DNA from: Macrotrachela quadricornifera
Lineage: Eukaryota > Rotifera > Eurotatoria > Philodinida > Philodinidae
Assembly (NCBI GenBank): GCA_022393335.1
Contig: JAJEKB010018970.1
Coordinates: forward strand, 24,648 to 88,647
Direction: 5' to 3'
DNA: 64,000 nucleotides
Position numbers and translations under genes: made by a program. Below, piece after piece: positions 50,581 to 60,593 of this stretch. The notes under the pieces were generated by a model. It searched no databases. It had not been told where the DNA came from and saw nothing but the letters and a program-made list of their open reading frames with translations. The number at the start of each line of letters is the position of its first letter. Within the stretch, counting starts at the first letter, position 1.

Positions 50581-50765
50581 ACAGAATCAGCTGTTTCTCC
50601 CTTGAAAAATACTCATTTTCCTCTATGACCCCCTGTGACAAAAATCTTCCTATACCCACTTTATTAAAAACCTTTTCCTTGAATAGTCAAATAAAAGCCC
50701 AACTATTCTATACCATTCGATAGAGAATTTGACGGGCGACATAATGGTATATAAAACATTTAAAG

Positions 50766-51474
50766 AAATGTCAGATTGTACTCTAACATTGAGAATACTT
50801 TGTCAGATGGGAACAAACCGGCTCGTCAACTTGATAGATGCCATTCATCATACAATTATTTTTTTCGTTGATCACTCTCGTTGATACCTCTTTGAAATAG
50901 AAAATTTCAGGGATTACAAACTGCTATCGATAACAGTCAGAAAATTAATGGGGTCTCTTCTCTCCCTCACCGAAATATTTTCCTCTTCCAGTTTGATGAA
51001 AATCCATCTCTCGTCAATTATTTTACGCTGATTTTGAAGACTTGCCCGTGAGAATACTCATAAATAAATATGGAAACCGCGGATTTTATCCGAGCGTTAT
51101 GTGTACTACAGCAAATGTCTGAGACAGATGAGTCATTTTAGAATATCTGGACATCAAAATTATCATGAGAAAACTTTTCTATAAACATGATTTCTATTGA
51201 CTCTCGCTCATTCAAAAGGATTTGTGGTCAAATACATCTCATATTTGAACTCTCCGCCTTCATTTACCCTAGGCAAAACCATTTTTCTCATAACTTGATT
51301 TTTATTGGTTACTGCTCAACCAATGGGATTTCGAGGCAAACGGAGTACAGATTTGAGTTCTCCGCAATAGAAAACCTCGAAGTAATATATCTGTAATCCG
51401 AAAATAGAGCTCTAATTGTGGGTTAATGAGCGCGTTGGCAACATTGGAACCACTTCCTGCATAATTATGTTTGC
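50766..51474. other. Non-coding stretch
   Basis: Contains GGAAACCGCGGATTTTATCC with GAGCGTTATGTGTACT (near 51070), which recurs at about 55018. No gene recognised. Confidence 0.4.
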
Positions 51475-51855
51475 CATATAGGTGACTTAGCCTTCTTATT
51501 TCTTCATCTATTATATACCATTTTATAGCTCGTATAATTCTCTATCGAATGGAATATAACAAATGGAATTTTATTCGACTTTGATACAAAAGTTTCTTAC
51601 GAGAACGGCAATATATCAATCTTCCCATAGAAAAACATAGGGAAACCATAGGGAAAATGAGTATTTTTGCAATAACTCAGAAAGGACTCGTCCAATCAAG
51701 CTCACCTTTGAACTCGACCAAGATATTGATGAGACTGAATTGTGTAGAAAATTTCATAACAATCTGACTCTACTTTCGAAAATTATCGTGTAAACAGGCG
51801 GCCGAACGGACACACTGACTGATTCTGGAGGTGTACTCACTTCTTGAGTACATCA
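51475..51855 (-). repeat. Repeat family F, copy 3 (inverted)
   Basis: Reverse complement of copies 1 and 2 along its full length, from CCTTCTTATTTCTTCATCTA to TTCTTGAGTACATCA. Includes GTGTAAACAGGCGGCCG. Confidence 0.65.
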
Positions 51856-52637
51856 AAAATGAAGGGAACGAAATGTCATAATTCTGTCAGATGAAATTTT
51901 GTACATTGTGACCAGTTTTTATTTGAAACCAGTCCGAGTTCGGTATCTCATATAACCGTGTAATTCTTCCGATTCTCATGGAGAGTACTACAGCAAGTCA
52001 AAACTCTTGTCTAGTAGGTAATATTAGGCTGAAACTTTTATTATTAGTGTCTTTTACTATAGCCATTCATTTTTGGAAAACTTCGTCTGAACGGTCCGTT
52101 TTAGGTTGAAAATCATTTCTGAGGGTAGATTGTTGAATAAGTGGCATTCAGGCAACTTTAAGTAGCAGAAAAAAGGCAATTCGATGTCTATTTGTTAAAA
52201 AACTCATTTCTAAGGCATAAACTTCATCAGTATTTCGCAAGATACGCTAAACTATACAAGTCACATAGCTTGCTTTGCATGAAATACAACAAACAAGTAT
52301 TATAATCTCAAGTCGTCTCATTGAATTGGTACTTAAAAAGAAAATATTAGCTCATGCTACTACTCAACGAAAAGAGATTCTGTGTGACAGTCTTCGAACT
52401 ACATTGAGAGAGTGTAGATATATGAATGCATGGATATGCTGACTATAGGGAATATAACAGTAAATAATTTGGTATCTATATTTTTTCTTCTCATCCACAC
52501 CTTCAATATGAATTTGTAGCATGAAAAGCTTTCGATTGTTTTTTTTTCTTTTGAGTTCAATGAAAATATTTGAATAAGAAGGCTTTACTATGCTTCAACT
52601 AAAAGTTGAATAAGAAAAGAATAGAAGAATTGCATAC
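51856..52637. other. Non-coding stretch downstream of the predicted FG-GAP first exon
   Basis: Holds a diverged second copy (52000-52240) of the block at 44240-44460. No gene seen. Read on the minus strand this is the start of the inferred long intron. Confidence 0.35.
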
Positions 52638-52740
52638 CTGGTGGTTTTGGTGAAGTAAAGTAAACTATTAAAATGCCAATAGTCATTAATATGATTGTCA
52701 ATAAAATTAAAATAAACATCAAAGCTCTTTTGTAAGACAT
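52638..52740 (-). CDS. Predicted first exon of the FG-GAP gene (signal anchor)
   Basis: ATG at 52740 opens 34 codons plus one base: MSYKRAL, then about 21 hydrophobic residues, then a TSPKPP linker, ending in a GTATGC splice donor. One leftover base (G) joins the two leftover bases (AA) of the 39362 exon to give Glu, so the reading frame is preserved. A short basic N-terminus and single hydrophobic segment fit a signal anchor ahead of an extracellular FG-GAP propeller region. The inferred intron is 13,275 bp and contains only transposon-type sequence. The exon could instead belong to another gene or be a relic, and small internal exons may have been missed. Confidence 0.5.
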
Positions 52741-53079
52741 TGATATTGATCGATCAACATGTATCCTAATGAAGATAATGATGAAGTTTGATTAAAGCCC
52801 GAAGAAAAGGTTCCTACTGTAACGTTGAATCCTCGCGCAGTTTTACATTATTGTTACCAACATTGAAAATGCTGCTTCGTTCTGTTTCATTCAAGACTGA
52901 ATCTATGTTCTCCTTCCGATCGGCAGTATGCTGATGTTCCAAAGAAAATATTTTAGTCGATAAGTCACAATTAGTCATTAAAATTAGATTAATCTACAAG
53001 AAAGATGATGATAAAGAAAATAGAGCTTCGACAACAAGGTAACGAGTGGGTCATAAAGAATGGACCTCTCACGAGGGAA

Positions 53080-53690
53080 TATATCCAACTGATAACAACC
53101 ATCTGCGCTCATATTTTGTCCATTAGTAGGGCTGATAGTCTAGATAAATACTCTAGAAGAGTTCGTATCAATAGGTCTTTCTTCTGGAGTTATAGTCATT
53201 TTACTGAATTTTCAGCCTATCACAGAGTATTTTGAAAAAAATCGTAACAAGGATTTTCCGCCTGAAAATTTCCCCAATAATAGACTTCATGGTTCCTATT
53301 ATATCCTGAATGTTTCAGCTCAAACGGATGAATTTTTCTTAAGATATGGAATATCACAACAACGGACTATTTCAGAAGCTTTAGATAGAAAGGGTGGTTT
53401 TTTGCAAACGGATTATCTCGGAAGAAAACCATTCGTTTGAGCTGAAACTTTCAAGATATAATAAGGATCATGAAGTCTATTATTAGGAAAATTTTCAGGT
53501 GAAAATTCCTTGTTACAGTTTTTTACATAATACTCTGTGATAGGTTGCAAATCCAATAAAACCAATATAACTTCAGAAGAAAGGCCTCTTGGCATGAACC
53601 ATTCTAGAATTTTTATCTAGACTATGAGCCCTACCTATGGGCAAAACATGAGTTCAAACGGTTGTTATCAGTTGGATATGTGCTCTAGTC
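53080..53690. mobile_element. Palindromic MITE, ~300-bp arms
   Basis: The left end ATATCCAACTGATAACAACC is mirrored by GGTTGTTATCAGTTGGATAT at the right end. The arms stay similar to a centre near 53390 (CATGAAGTCTATTATT, CGTTTGAGCTGAAA and CCTATCACAGAGTATT recur inverted). No coding capacity. Confidence 0.75.
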
Positions 53691-53764
53691 AGTATTTTAC
53701 ATATATCTCACATATAATTCACTAAAGAAAAACATATATTTTTAGCAATAGATTTTTCGTGGAA

Positions 53765-53985
53765 TTCTCTACAAACATTATCGCTAATAATATCCATTAT
53801 TTTGTGACTTACGATATAATGTTTTTGTCCCAAAAATACAACTTTCAAAAATAACATTATGTCAAATTTCTTTACTGCATGTTTTAATTCTTGAACCAAT
53901 GTTGCTTTTAATGTCACTCTACTACAGATGATGACCTTTAAAAATTTTATCCTACATATTGTATTCCAATGGATTAAGATCCAAA
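53765..53985 (-). pseudogene. Mariner transposase C-terminal relic
   Basis: The minus strand shows DLNPLEYN, the region of the third catalytic residue of mariner transposases. Through frameshifts, TLVQELKHAVKK and LYRKSQNNGYY follow, parallel to the better preserved copy at 57979-58434. Too short and broken to function. Confidence 0.55.
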
Positions 53986-53989
53986 CGTA

Positions 53990-54750
53990 TTTATACCGTA
54001 CACAGCACCGTATCTACCCCGTTTACGGTAGAGCCCGCCGGGCGCGGATCCAAATCCGGGTCTAAAAACTTTCTAATCTTGAGGGTCCGGGCCCGGGCTC
54101 GAGTCAGAAAATTTTTACTGACCTTGTCGGGATTCAAAACATAAGAAAACTCTTCGTAATCATAATCTCGAAATCTGATTACCACCGTAGATCTACAAAT
54201 CAGACAATATTTTCCTAGTTCTGCCATGTCCTTTAGAATAATAGAAAATCATAAGCGGAATAATCACAGTGATCATTTTTGTGTCACTTTGGTTGTTACT
54301 GATGAAATTGAATTATATCTATTTTTAAAGACTAAGATGGACTCATTATGGTATATGGTTAATCGTTTCTTTGACATTGGATCATTTCAAAAATTTCTAA
54401 TGTGCTACTCTCGAACGAAAAAAGTAAAAAACCAGTGTCACGTATTTTGGAAGCGGCTATTAAATTTGAATTGAATAATTTCAGTAAGAGTATAGTTTCA
54501 ATTTAGATCCTCAAAGATCAGTCAAGTGGGTTCAGATCCAGATCCGAGTCCAAAAGAGTTTGATCGACCCGGTCCGGGTCCGGGTCCAAAAATTTTTGGA
54601 CCCGACGGGCTCTAGTTTACGGTTGTATTTATGCCATATTCTCATTAAGATACAGTCGTAAAATGTCGACCAAGGTTCCGATAAGATATGGCGTCGTATT
54701 CGGCTGTTTCCAAACCGTCTTGTTTCACTTGGGTCGGTGTTTGGTCTGTA
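53990..54750 (-). repeat. Second piggyBac-like end, split by a hAT-like element
   Basis: Sequence on both sides of the hAT-like insertion (CACCGTATCTACCCCGTTTACGG | TTGTATTTATGCC, then AAGATACAGTCGTAAAA.GTCGACCA and TTTCACTTGGG) matches, inverted, the left end of the 40236-43614 element (40240-40400). Confidence 0.6.
54029..54614. mobile_element. hAT-like foldback element, 586 bp, 8-bp target duplication
   Basis: Ends TAGAGCCCGCCGGG and (inverted) TAGAGCCCGTCGGG with an exact 8-bp duplication GTTTACGG at 54021-54028 and 54615-54622. Subterminal regions are rich in GGTCCGGG/CCCGGACC words. Terminal repeats are close to those of the 44682-44998 element, so the two are one family. Confidence 0.85.
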
Positions 54751-55184
54751 ATTCGGCCGATTATTATTATTCATTCTTATATGACATCTATATGACTTAT
54801 TCTTTTTCTCTTATTTAATGACTATGCACTAACTAACTGATTTTTTTCTCGTTATGTCTATATATATATATATATATTATTGATGGTGCAGCTAAACTAA
54901 GATAGTACTGATATTGAGTTATTTCAATAAGAAAACAAAAGTATTCTCAAGTAAAAATCTGTAAAAAATTCACATCAGATTTGAAAATTCTATTCTAATA
55001 TAAGAAATAATAAATGTGGAAACCTCGGATTTAAATCCGAGTGTTATGTGTACTTCAAAAAGCAAAAATACTTGCCAACCGGTTGATTTCGGTCAAATTG
55101 TGTCATAATAAATGAGAAAGAGAGCAGATGGAGGTTGACAGAAGCCAACTGCCTATTTGAGTCATGATTTTCTCCCGTCTAGTA

Positions 55185-55470
55185 ACGACAAAACACAAGG
55201 TTGCTCGGAGCGAATTATAGAACATCCTCGAAAACCACTAAAACACGCGGACAACACTATGCTTCATCCTTACAATAGTGGAGAAAATCATAACTCAATA
55301 ATTCAATTCTCTCTTCTCTCACACCTACTCTGTATCTCATTCTCCTATGTGGTCAGAGAAGAGCATTAGGTTATTTGGAGCGGATTATAGAGCACTCTCG
55401 AAAACCTTTGATCGGTACTGATAACGCTATATTTGACCCTTACAATAGTGAGAAAGTTTTTTTATGAAAA
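55185..55470 (+). repeat. Direct duplication, ~180-bp spacing
   Basis: AGGTTGCTCGGAGCGAATTA with GAACATCCTCGAAAACC, and CTTACAATAGTG (55198-55290), recur as AGGTTATTTGGAGCGGATTA with GCACTCTCGAAAACC, and CTTACAATAGTG (55370-55455). No gene seen. Confidence 0.5.
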
Positions 55471-55479
55471 TCGGTGTAT

Positions 55480-55712
55480 GTGAATTTTTGAATAAAAAGA
55501 GACAGGAAAATGACATTTTTTGCTATAACTCAGCAATAGATTGACGAATCACTCTCATCTTCTTCTCTCGACCAAGATATGGATGAGACAATTCTATATG
55601 CCAAATTTTGACCTTAATCTCATGACTTTTTGAGGAGTTATCGTGTAAACTGCCGGCCGGCCGGACACATTGACGGATTCTAGAAAGTACTCACTTTTTG
55701 AGTACACAAAAA
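55480..55712 (-). repeat. Repeat family F, copy 4 (inverted, partial)
   Basis: GTGTAAACTGCCGGCCGGCC and TACTCACTTTTTGAGTACAC identify the hairpin end of the F family, with GACCAAGATAT and GAGTTATCGTG further in. Confidence 0.6.
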
Positions 55713-55841
55713 CAAAGATAAAAGCTTTCAGCGCAATCCCTACGGGATTAAAAATGTGAACCACGATGTACCTGTTGGCATTTAAATAAAGAGATTATTC
55801 AATAATATATTACTCGACGTTTGCTTTTCTAGCTACTTATT

Positions 55842-57125
55842 CCCTAGACTGAAAGACTAGAGTCTAGAAACGGGAATTCATTTTTCTGCACGTAGCGTTT
55901 TGTCGGTAACATGGCACAGACGACCATTTTTTTGGCACAAGTGGCCATTTTTTTTGCTCAAGTGACCATTTTTTTTGGCACAAATGACCATTTTTTTGGC
56001 ATAAATGATCAGGTACCTATGGCACAAATGACCAGGTAACTATGGTAAAAATGAACATATCTTCTGGTACTGCTCATTAATTTAATGCTACATAAATAGA
56101 TACTTTAAAAAGGACATATTACCTAGGCTGAAAGGCTAGGGTCTAGAAGCGGAAATTCATCTGTGTCTGTAACATAGTTACCATATGGTAACTATGGTTC
56201 AAATGACATATTTCGCCGGCAGACGTTATGATGGTTAATTTACAGCTAATTTGTTTTAGAATAAATTTTCATTATAAAGAATATAGAAAAAAAAAAAATT
56301 TTAATATATTTCCAATGGCGCCAAAGCTTATTTTTATTATTTTTGTAATTATTATTTTTTTAATTATTATTTTTTAATTATTATTTTTTTAATGTATTAG
56401 AAAAAACAAAAATAGAAAATGAATAAATAAGAGCGCCGTGACCAGCAAGATATATATATGTATGTCAGCATCAATGCTCATTTATAAATAAGCTTTATTT
56501 TCTTATTTTTTGTCGCTATGATTATTATCTGAAACTGACGACATTGTTATATGATATAGTGTGATTGGATTGTTAATCAATGTTGTGCTAACGAACAGAT
56601 GCTTTTTCAATAAATTAGAATTTTATAAGTGAAAGGACAGAAAACTACAACAAAGAAAAATGATATTCTGTCAAAAATATGATGAAATTTTTTTTTTTTG
56701 TAAAAATAGCGCTTAAATATATAATAATTATCAAAATTTGTGTCGTTTTTTGAAAGAACATTATTTTTCTTTGTTGTAGTTTTCTGTTCTTTCACGTATA
56801 AAATTCTAATTTATTGATAAAACATCGGCTTTTTGATACAGTTGTGAGCGATGATCTAATCACAAGAAATAATGAAACAATGATTCTCACTTTTAATATA
56901 ATCGATTCTTAACGTTGATTATTGTAAGCATAGTAAATAGGTAATCTTCATAATATTTTCGAGAACTGTTTAGCTCATAGCTCGAATGATCGTCATAATA
57001 GTATTTTCTTACATACAGCTAACGATCATAAATCTATTTTTACAGCTATAGACAAGTATATCGACATCGCTATCCTGCAAGTCTAGGGCCAAGTGAATCG
57101 GCTTTCGATGAACGTTACTTGTTTC
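55842..57125 (+). mobile_element. Helentron-like non-autonomous element, copy 2
   Basis: 5' motif CCCTAGACTGAAAGACTAG at 55842, with a second copy CCTAGGCTGAAAGGCTAG at 56122. The inverse AGTCTAGGG ends at 57088, followed by the hairpin CCAAGTGAATCG...CGATGAACGTTACTTG ending about 57122. Internal segments (AATAAATTAGAATTTTATA, AGCGCT.AAATA.ATAATTATC) match copy 1. An internal inverted repeat (about 56565-56640 and 56770-56850) is present. No protein encoded. Confidence 0.55.
55905..56060 (+). repeat. Minisatellite (GGCACAAATGACCATTTTTT)
   Basis: Six to seven imperfect ~22-25 bp units of GGCACAAGTGACCATTTTTT type lying between the two 5' motifs of Helentron-like copy 2. Confidence 0.7.
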
Positions 57126-57978
57126 TTTTGTCTGTCACATCTGTGATATCTCGTTGCTAAGGATGTCTGTCACGTCTGTGGGGAGGGGGGGGGGAGTCCA
57201 AATTTCTACCCCTAAACACTTCAACACTCTCTCTTAGATCGTGTTTCACAAAATACTGCTGGTGATAAAAACAAACTTTGTTTACAGTGAGTTGTGCTTA
57301 CACGAAAAGCACAAAAAAAATAATTATTCTTACGCTGTCTTCATTCACAAGATATGAAATACCTATTACCTTTTTGTCGTCAGTTTTGTAATTTTTTCAC
57401 GTATTTTACGTGTTGTAATGGTTTCTGTACGTATTCATTCCATTCGTTTTGATATGCAAAAAGCGAAATTATTCGCTTGTAACGAGAAAAAGAAATAAAG
57501 AAAAATATCCTGACTATAGAATAGAACGAGTAGAACGTGTCTTCCAATCATCAAAAATGGCACTTATATATATACTGTCTTGATTGATAGTATATCCTAT
57601 GATCGTTACCGTTCTTCACCAATATTTAATTTTGTTTTATGTATCTTATCTTTTTAGTGACATGTGAAATATTTGTTTACCTTATAACGCACTTTGATAT
57701 TAAAGAAAAACAATTCATCTGTAACGAGAAATCAAAACGTGAAGAAGAACAAAAATTGTGTAAGCAAAGGATCCGCTTAATATCTCCTGAATGAAACACT
57801 TTACATAGATTTTTCTTGTATCTCTTTTATCTATGTTATTATACGTTCTAACGGGTAGCGCAGATTAAATGGATCTCTCAGTATTTTGAATTTTTTTCAT
57901 CTATAATTCGACATAGAAAAAAAATATTTTTATAGAAAGATTCTTTGTCAAATTCTGTACAAAACGTAGATATTTTTA
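57126..57978. other. Non-coding stretch
   Basis: Includes a G-run (57180-57193) that could form a G-quadruplex. No gene recognised. Confidence 0.4.
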
Positions 57979-58434
57979 TTATCTTAAATAGTCTCCATTA
58001 TTTTGAGACACGCGATACAATCGATTGGTCCAAGAATTACAACTTTCAAAGACAACATTTTTTCGAATTTTTTTTACAGCACGTTTTAATTCTTGAATTA
58101 GTTTTGCTTTGGATGTCGCCCTATTCCAATCAATAAACTTTTGAAATTCATCCCATATACAGTAATCGAATGGATTCAGATCAGGACGATTGGGTGGCCA
58201 ATGATTTTTATTGATAAATCCTGGAAAATTGTCATGGCACCATTGTTATGTTAAATGATGAGTATGTGATTTAGCACCACCTTGTTGAAATGTCCAGTCG
58301 TTTCCGAAGACGTGATTTCCATATTTAAGAGCCACATGAAGTACCTCTTTGATGTATCGTTCATGATCGAGCGCACCTTGTTCGAAGACCACCAATGGAG
58401 ATACACCTTTTGAACATACACCAAGCCATACCAT
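57979..58434 (-). pseudogene. Mariner-type transposase, C-terminal half, catalytic Asp lost
   Basis: The minus frame from VWLGVCSKGVSPLVVFEQGA runs through the second catalytic site, NDWTFQQGGAKSHTHHLT, where mariner transposases have QQD; here the Asp is Gly. A TAA follows directly. Then the frame continues with HWPPNRPDLNPFDYCIWDEF (third catalytic acid retained) and a typical C-terminus (LIQELKRAVKKIRKNVVFES) to a TAA at 57979-57981. The N-terminal DNA-binding half is absent; at 58434 the sequence switches into a Penelope-like element end. Dead on two counts. Confidence 0.85.
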
Positions 58435-58440
58435 GACTAT

Positions 58441-58560
58441 CTTGAGGGTGAGGATGTGGGGTGAGTTTCAATAGAAGAATTTATTCAAAGCTTCTTACGA
58501 CGCGTTTCGAATGGGGCTTAATCCATTCTTCGTCAGGTAAGTTTAGAATAAGTATCTACA
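58441..58560 (-). mobile_element. Penelope-like element end (partial)
   Basis: Minus-strand sequence CTGACGAAGAATGGATTAAG, then CCCCATTCGAAACGCGTCG and GAAGCTTTGAATAAATTC, has the layout seen at the hammerhead-bearing terminal repeats of Penelope-like elements such as bdelloid Athena. No reverse transcriptase is present; it is a fragment joined to the mariner relic. Confidence 0.5.
58494..58541 (-). ncRNA. Hammerhead-ribozyme-like motif
   Basis: On the minus strand in order: stem I strand CTTAC, core CTGACGA, stem II GAATGG-loop-CCATTC, core GAAA, a minimal stem III (C-GC-G), GTC cleavage site, and the complementary stem I strand GTAAG. All conserved core elements are present; one extra A lies between CTGACGA and stem II. 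Minimal hammerheads are known in Penelope-like elements. Activity is not certain because of the extra A. Confidence 0.55.
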
Positions 58561-60593
58561 TACAAATAAAATATTCAAAATTCATAGTTAAATGATCAGA
58601 GGTAAAGATAACCTGAGCATAACTACCACAATTGTTTTAGTATTTCATAGTTATTGATATTAATTATCAAGTGGCAAGTACTAGTATAACAGACTTTTTG
58701 TAGAAAATGTATACGTAGTACAAAGATATACTAGAAAAAAAAATGTCGCTACAAATTTAGCGTGAACAATTGCCAGAACGCTGTGTATAGTTTTCAGCCA
58801 ACATGTGATAACGACCTTTGGTCTAGAGATATATCATCTGGTTGTATACATGATCTGTAGAATTTAAAATCAGAAGGTTGAAATTCAAAGAAATTGAAAT
58901 ATTTAAAAAATCGTTATGTTTTGCTGGTAGCCATTAGTGGAGAATCCATATTATCGATAGAAGAATATTGAATGTTTATTATCTGTTTGGTAGCTTCTCA
59001 TTCTTGTTCTTCTTTCAATGTAGATTCTGTGTGAAATGTATGAGATTAAAGCTATGAAAAGTTTTTTTCTGATAAGTAAGCATTGAGAAAGTTTATTAAA
59101 ATTTTAATATTAGTATAAGTATGGATAGGAAAATGAATATTTTCAAAGAACAGCTTTTAATTTAATGTTCCTGGATTATGAGATGATAGAGTATAGCAAC
59201 GAATATAGAATGTATATAGTTGAAATTACAAAAAACTGATGTTATGATGAAATTTAGATTATTTTAATTGCATTGATTAATGGATTAGACGAAACGTTGA
59301 TAGGTTTCGTTTGAAATGGCTTTCTTCTTTTTATATTTACCAACACAATGGATTATTATTGGAACCGTAATAATGATGAATATCGAGCATAGAAGTTAGA
59401 AAACCCTAAATTGAGATATGAAGAGGCAATTTTAATTAGAGATCCTTTTTTTTTATAAATGCAAATAGATAATATTTGAAATAGTTTCTTAGATTATGTT
59501 TAGATGTGTAGAATTTAGAAAAACAATGAAAAGCAAAATGAGTATCTCACCAATAGTTTTCCATATTTGATAATAAGTTTTTGAGAAGAGAGACCATTAA
59601 TTTTGAAAACCGTTGAAAGTAGTATGTTATACGTTGAAACCATGTCTCTTTAGAAGTTTTTGGAATAAATTCAAAATTATTTTGTTGTTGATTATTGTCG
59701 ATTGGCTTTGGTTCAGTTACAAAGCCGAATTGAAATTTTGGAAATTTGCCCATGATGCCATCTATAATACAAGGCTGCATTTGTTAACTAGAAGAGTTTA
59801 AATATATCTGAAAGAAGAACAATAGCAAAGAAGATGAATTTCAATGAAGATTGAGACGAAATACAACATTACTAAATTGTCTTTCACATTTATCAATAAA
59901 AAGTAGAAATTATTCAAATGCCACATACCTTTACTAATCCAAGAATGATTAAAAAATTCAGAGTTCACTAGACATTTGTTTGTTAACTACGAGCATAATC
60001 GCTATTTTGAGCCAATTGTATTATTTAATCCCTGGTAGACAACTCGCCCATTTAAATTTTATATTCTTTTTACTTACTTTGAAAAATGAAAAAAAATAAA
60101 AATTATTAATTAATATATATATAGATAAAGCACTAAACATGAAATAGAACTACCACTTTCCAGGTATTACACATTTTTTATCTAAAAATTTATCAGTTAA
60201 GTTTAGAGGATCTGCAAAAATAAATGAACTCAAATCTAAATAAAATAATATAAGTTCTGATAGTAATATATAAGTAAGAATCTTTTTCGATGGATGAGAG
60301 TTTCATGAACATATATCTATGCTTTTGTATAATGGAAATTTGTGATAGTTGTACTGTTTGAAATCCCTTGATGGTATGCAGGTATGAGACAGATTACCAC
60401 AAATACGTTATGGTTGTTTTTTTCCTATTATTGATATAAATTGTCAAGTGGCGAGTATTCGTATAGAATGAATCACGAAGCAGCTATTTGAATGTTCTTC
60501 ATTTACGAATTAATGTCTATGTCCTTGTTTCTTATGTATTACTTTGAGAATCTGAAAAAAAAGGAGACAATTTAAATTATTTTAAATATTTGA
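58561..60593. other. Mostly non-coding; possible eroded exons on the minus strand
   Basis: An open minus-strand stretch 59780-59551 (MGKFPKFQFGFVTEPKP and following) ends at a GTGAGA donor-like site. Another short piece (LTNKCLVNSEFFNHSWISK near 59980-59925) ends at GTATGT. Near 59390-59290 a hydrophobic segment with a KYKKKK tail can be read. I could not join them in phase, so this is at most a decayed or partial membrane-protein gene. Confidence 0.3.

Larger units (their letters stand above)
46097..50604. mobile_element. hAT-like element, 4508 bp, 8-bp target duplication, no transposase
   Basis: The left end CAAGGGGGAAACAGCTGAT and right end (inverted) CAAGGGAGAAACAGCTGAT are flanked by a perfect 8-bp duplication AAAAATAC (46089-46096 and 50605-50612). 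Both ends carry about 180-210 bp of 10-bp subterminal repeats of the TGATTCTATG type. The interior has no long reading frame, only other repeats, including a palindrome (46520-46910) and an ATTCCGGAATT-rich minisatellite (49060-49480). It is non-autonomous or gutted. Confidence 0.8.
45894..50765 (+). repeat. Repeat family F, copy 2, split by a 4.5 kb insertion
   Basis: The first half (45894-46096) begins TCACCTATTGTGTACTCAAA. The second half (50605-50765) resumes at AAAAATACTCATTTTCC and runs to ATACCATTCGATAGAGAATTTGACG. Together they match copy 1. They are separated by the hAT-like element with its 8-bp duplication. Confidence 0.65.

Noticed and set aside
54858..54880. (TA)n run as a regulatory element
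   Set aside because: A simple microsatellite with no associated gene.
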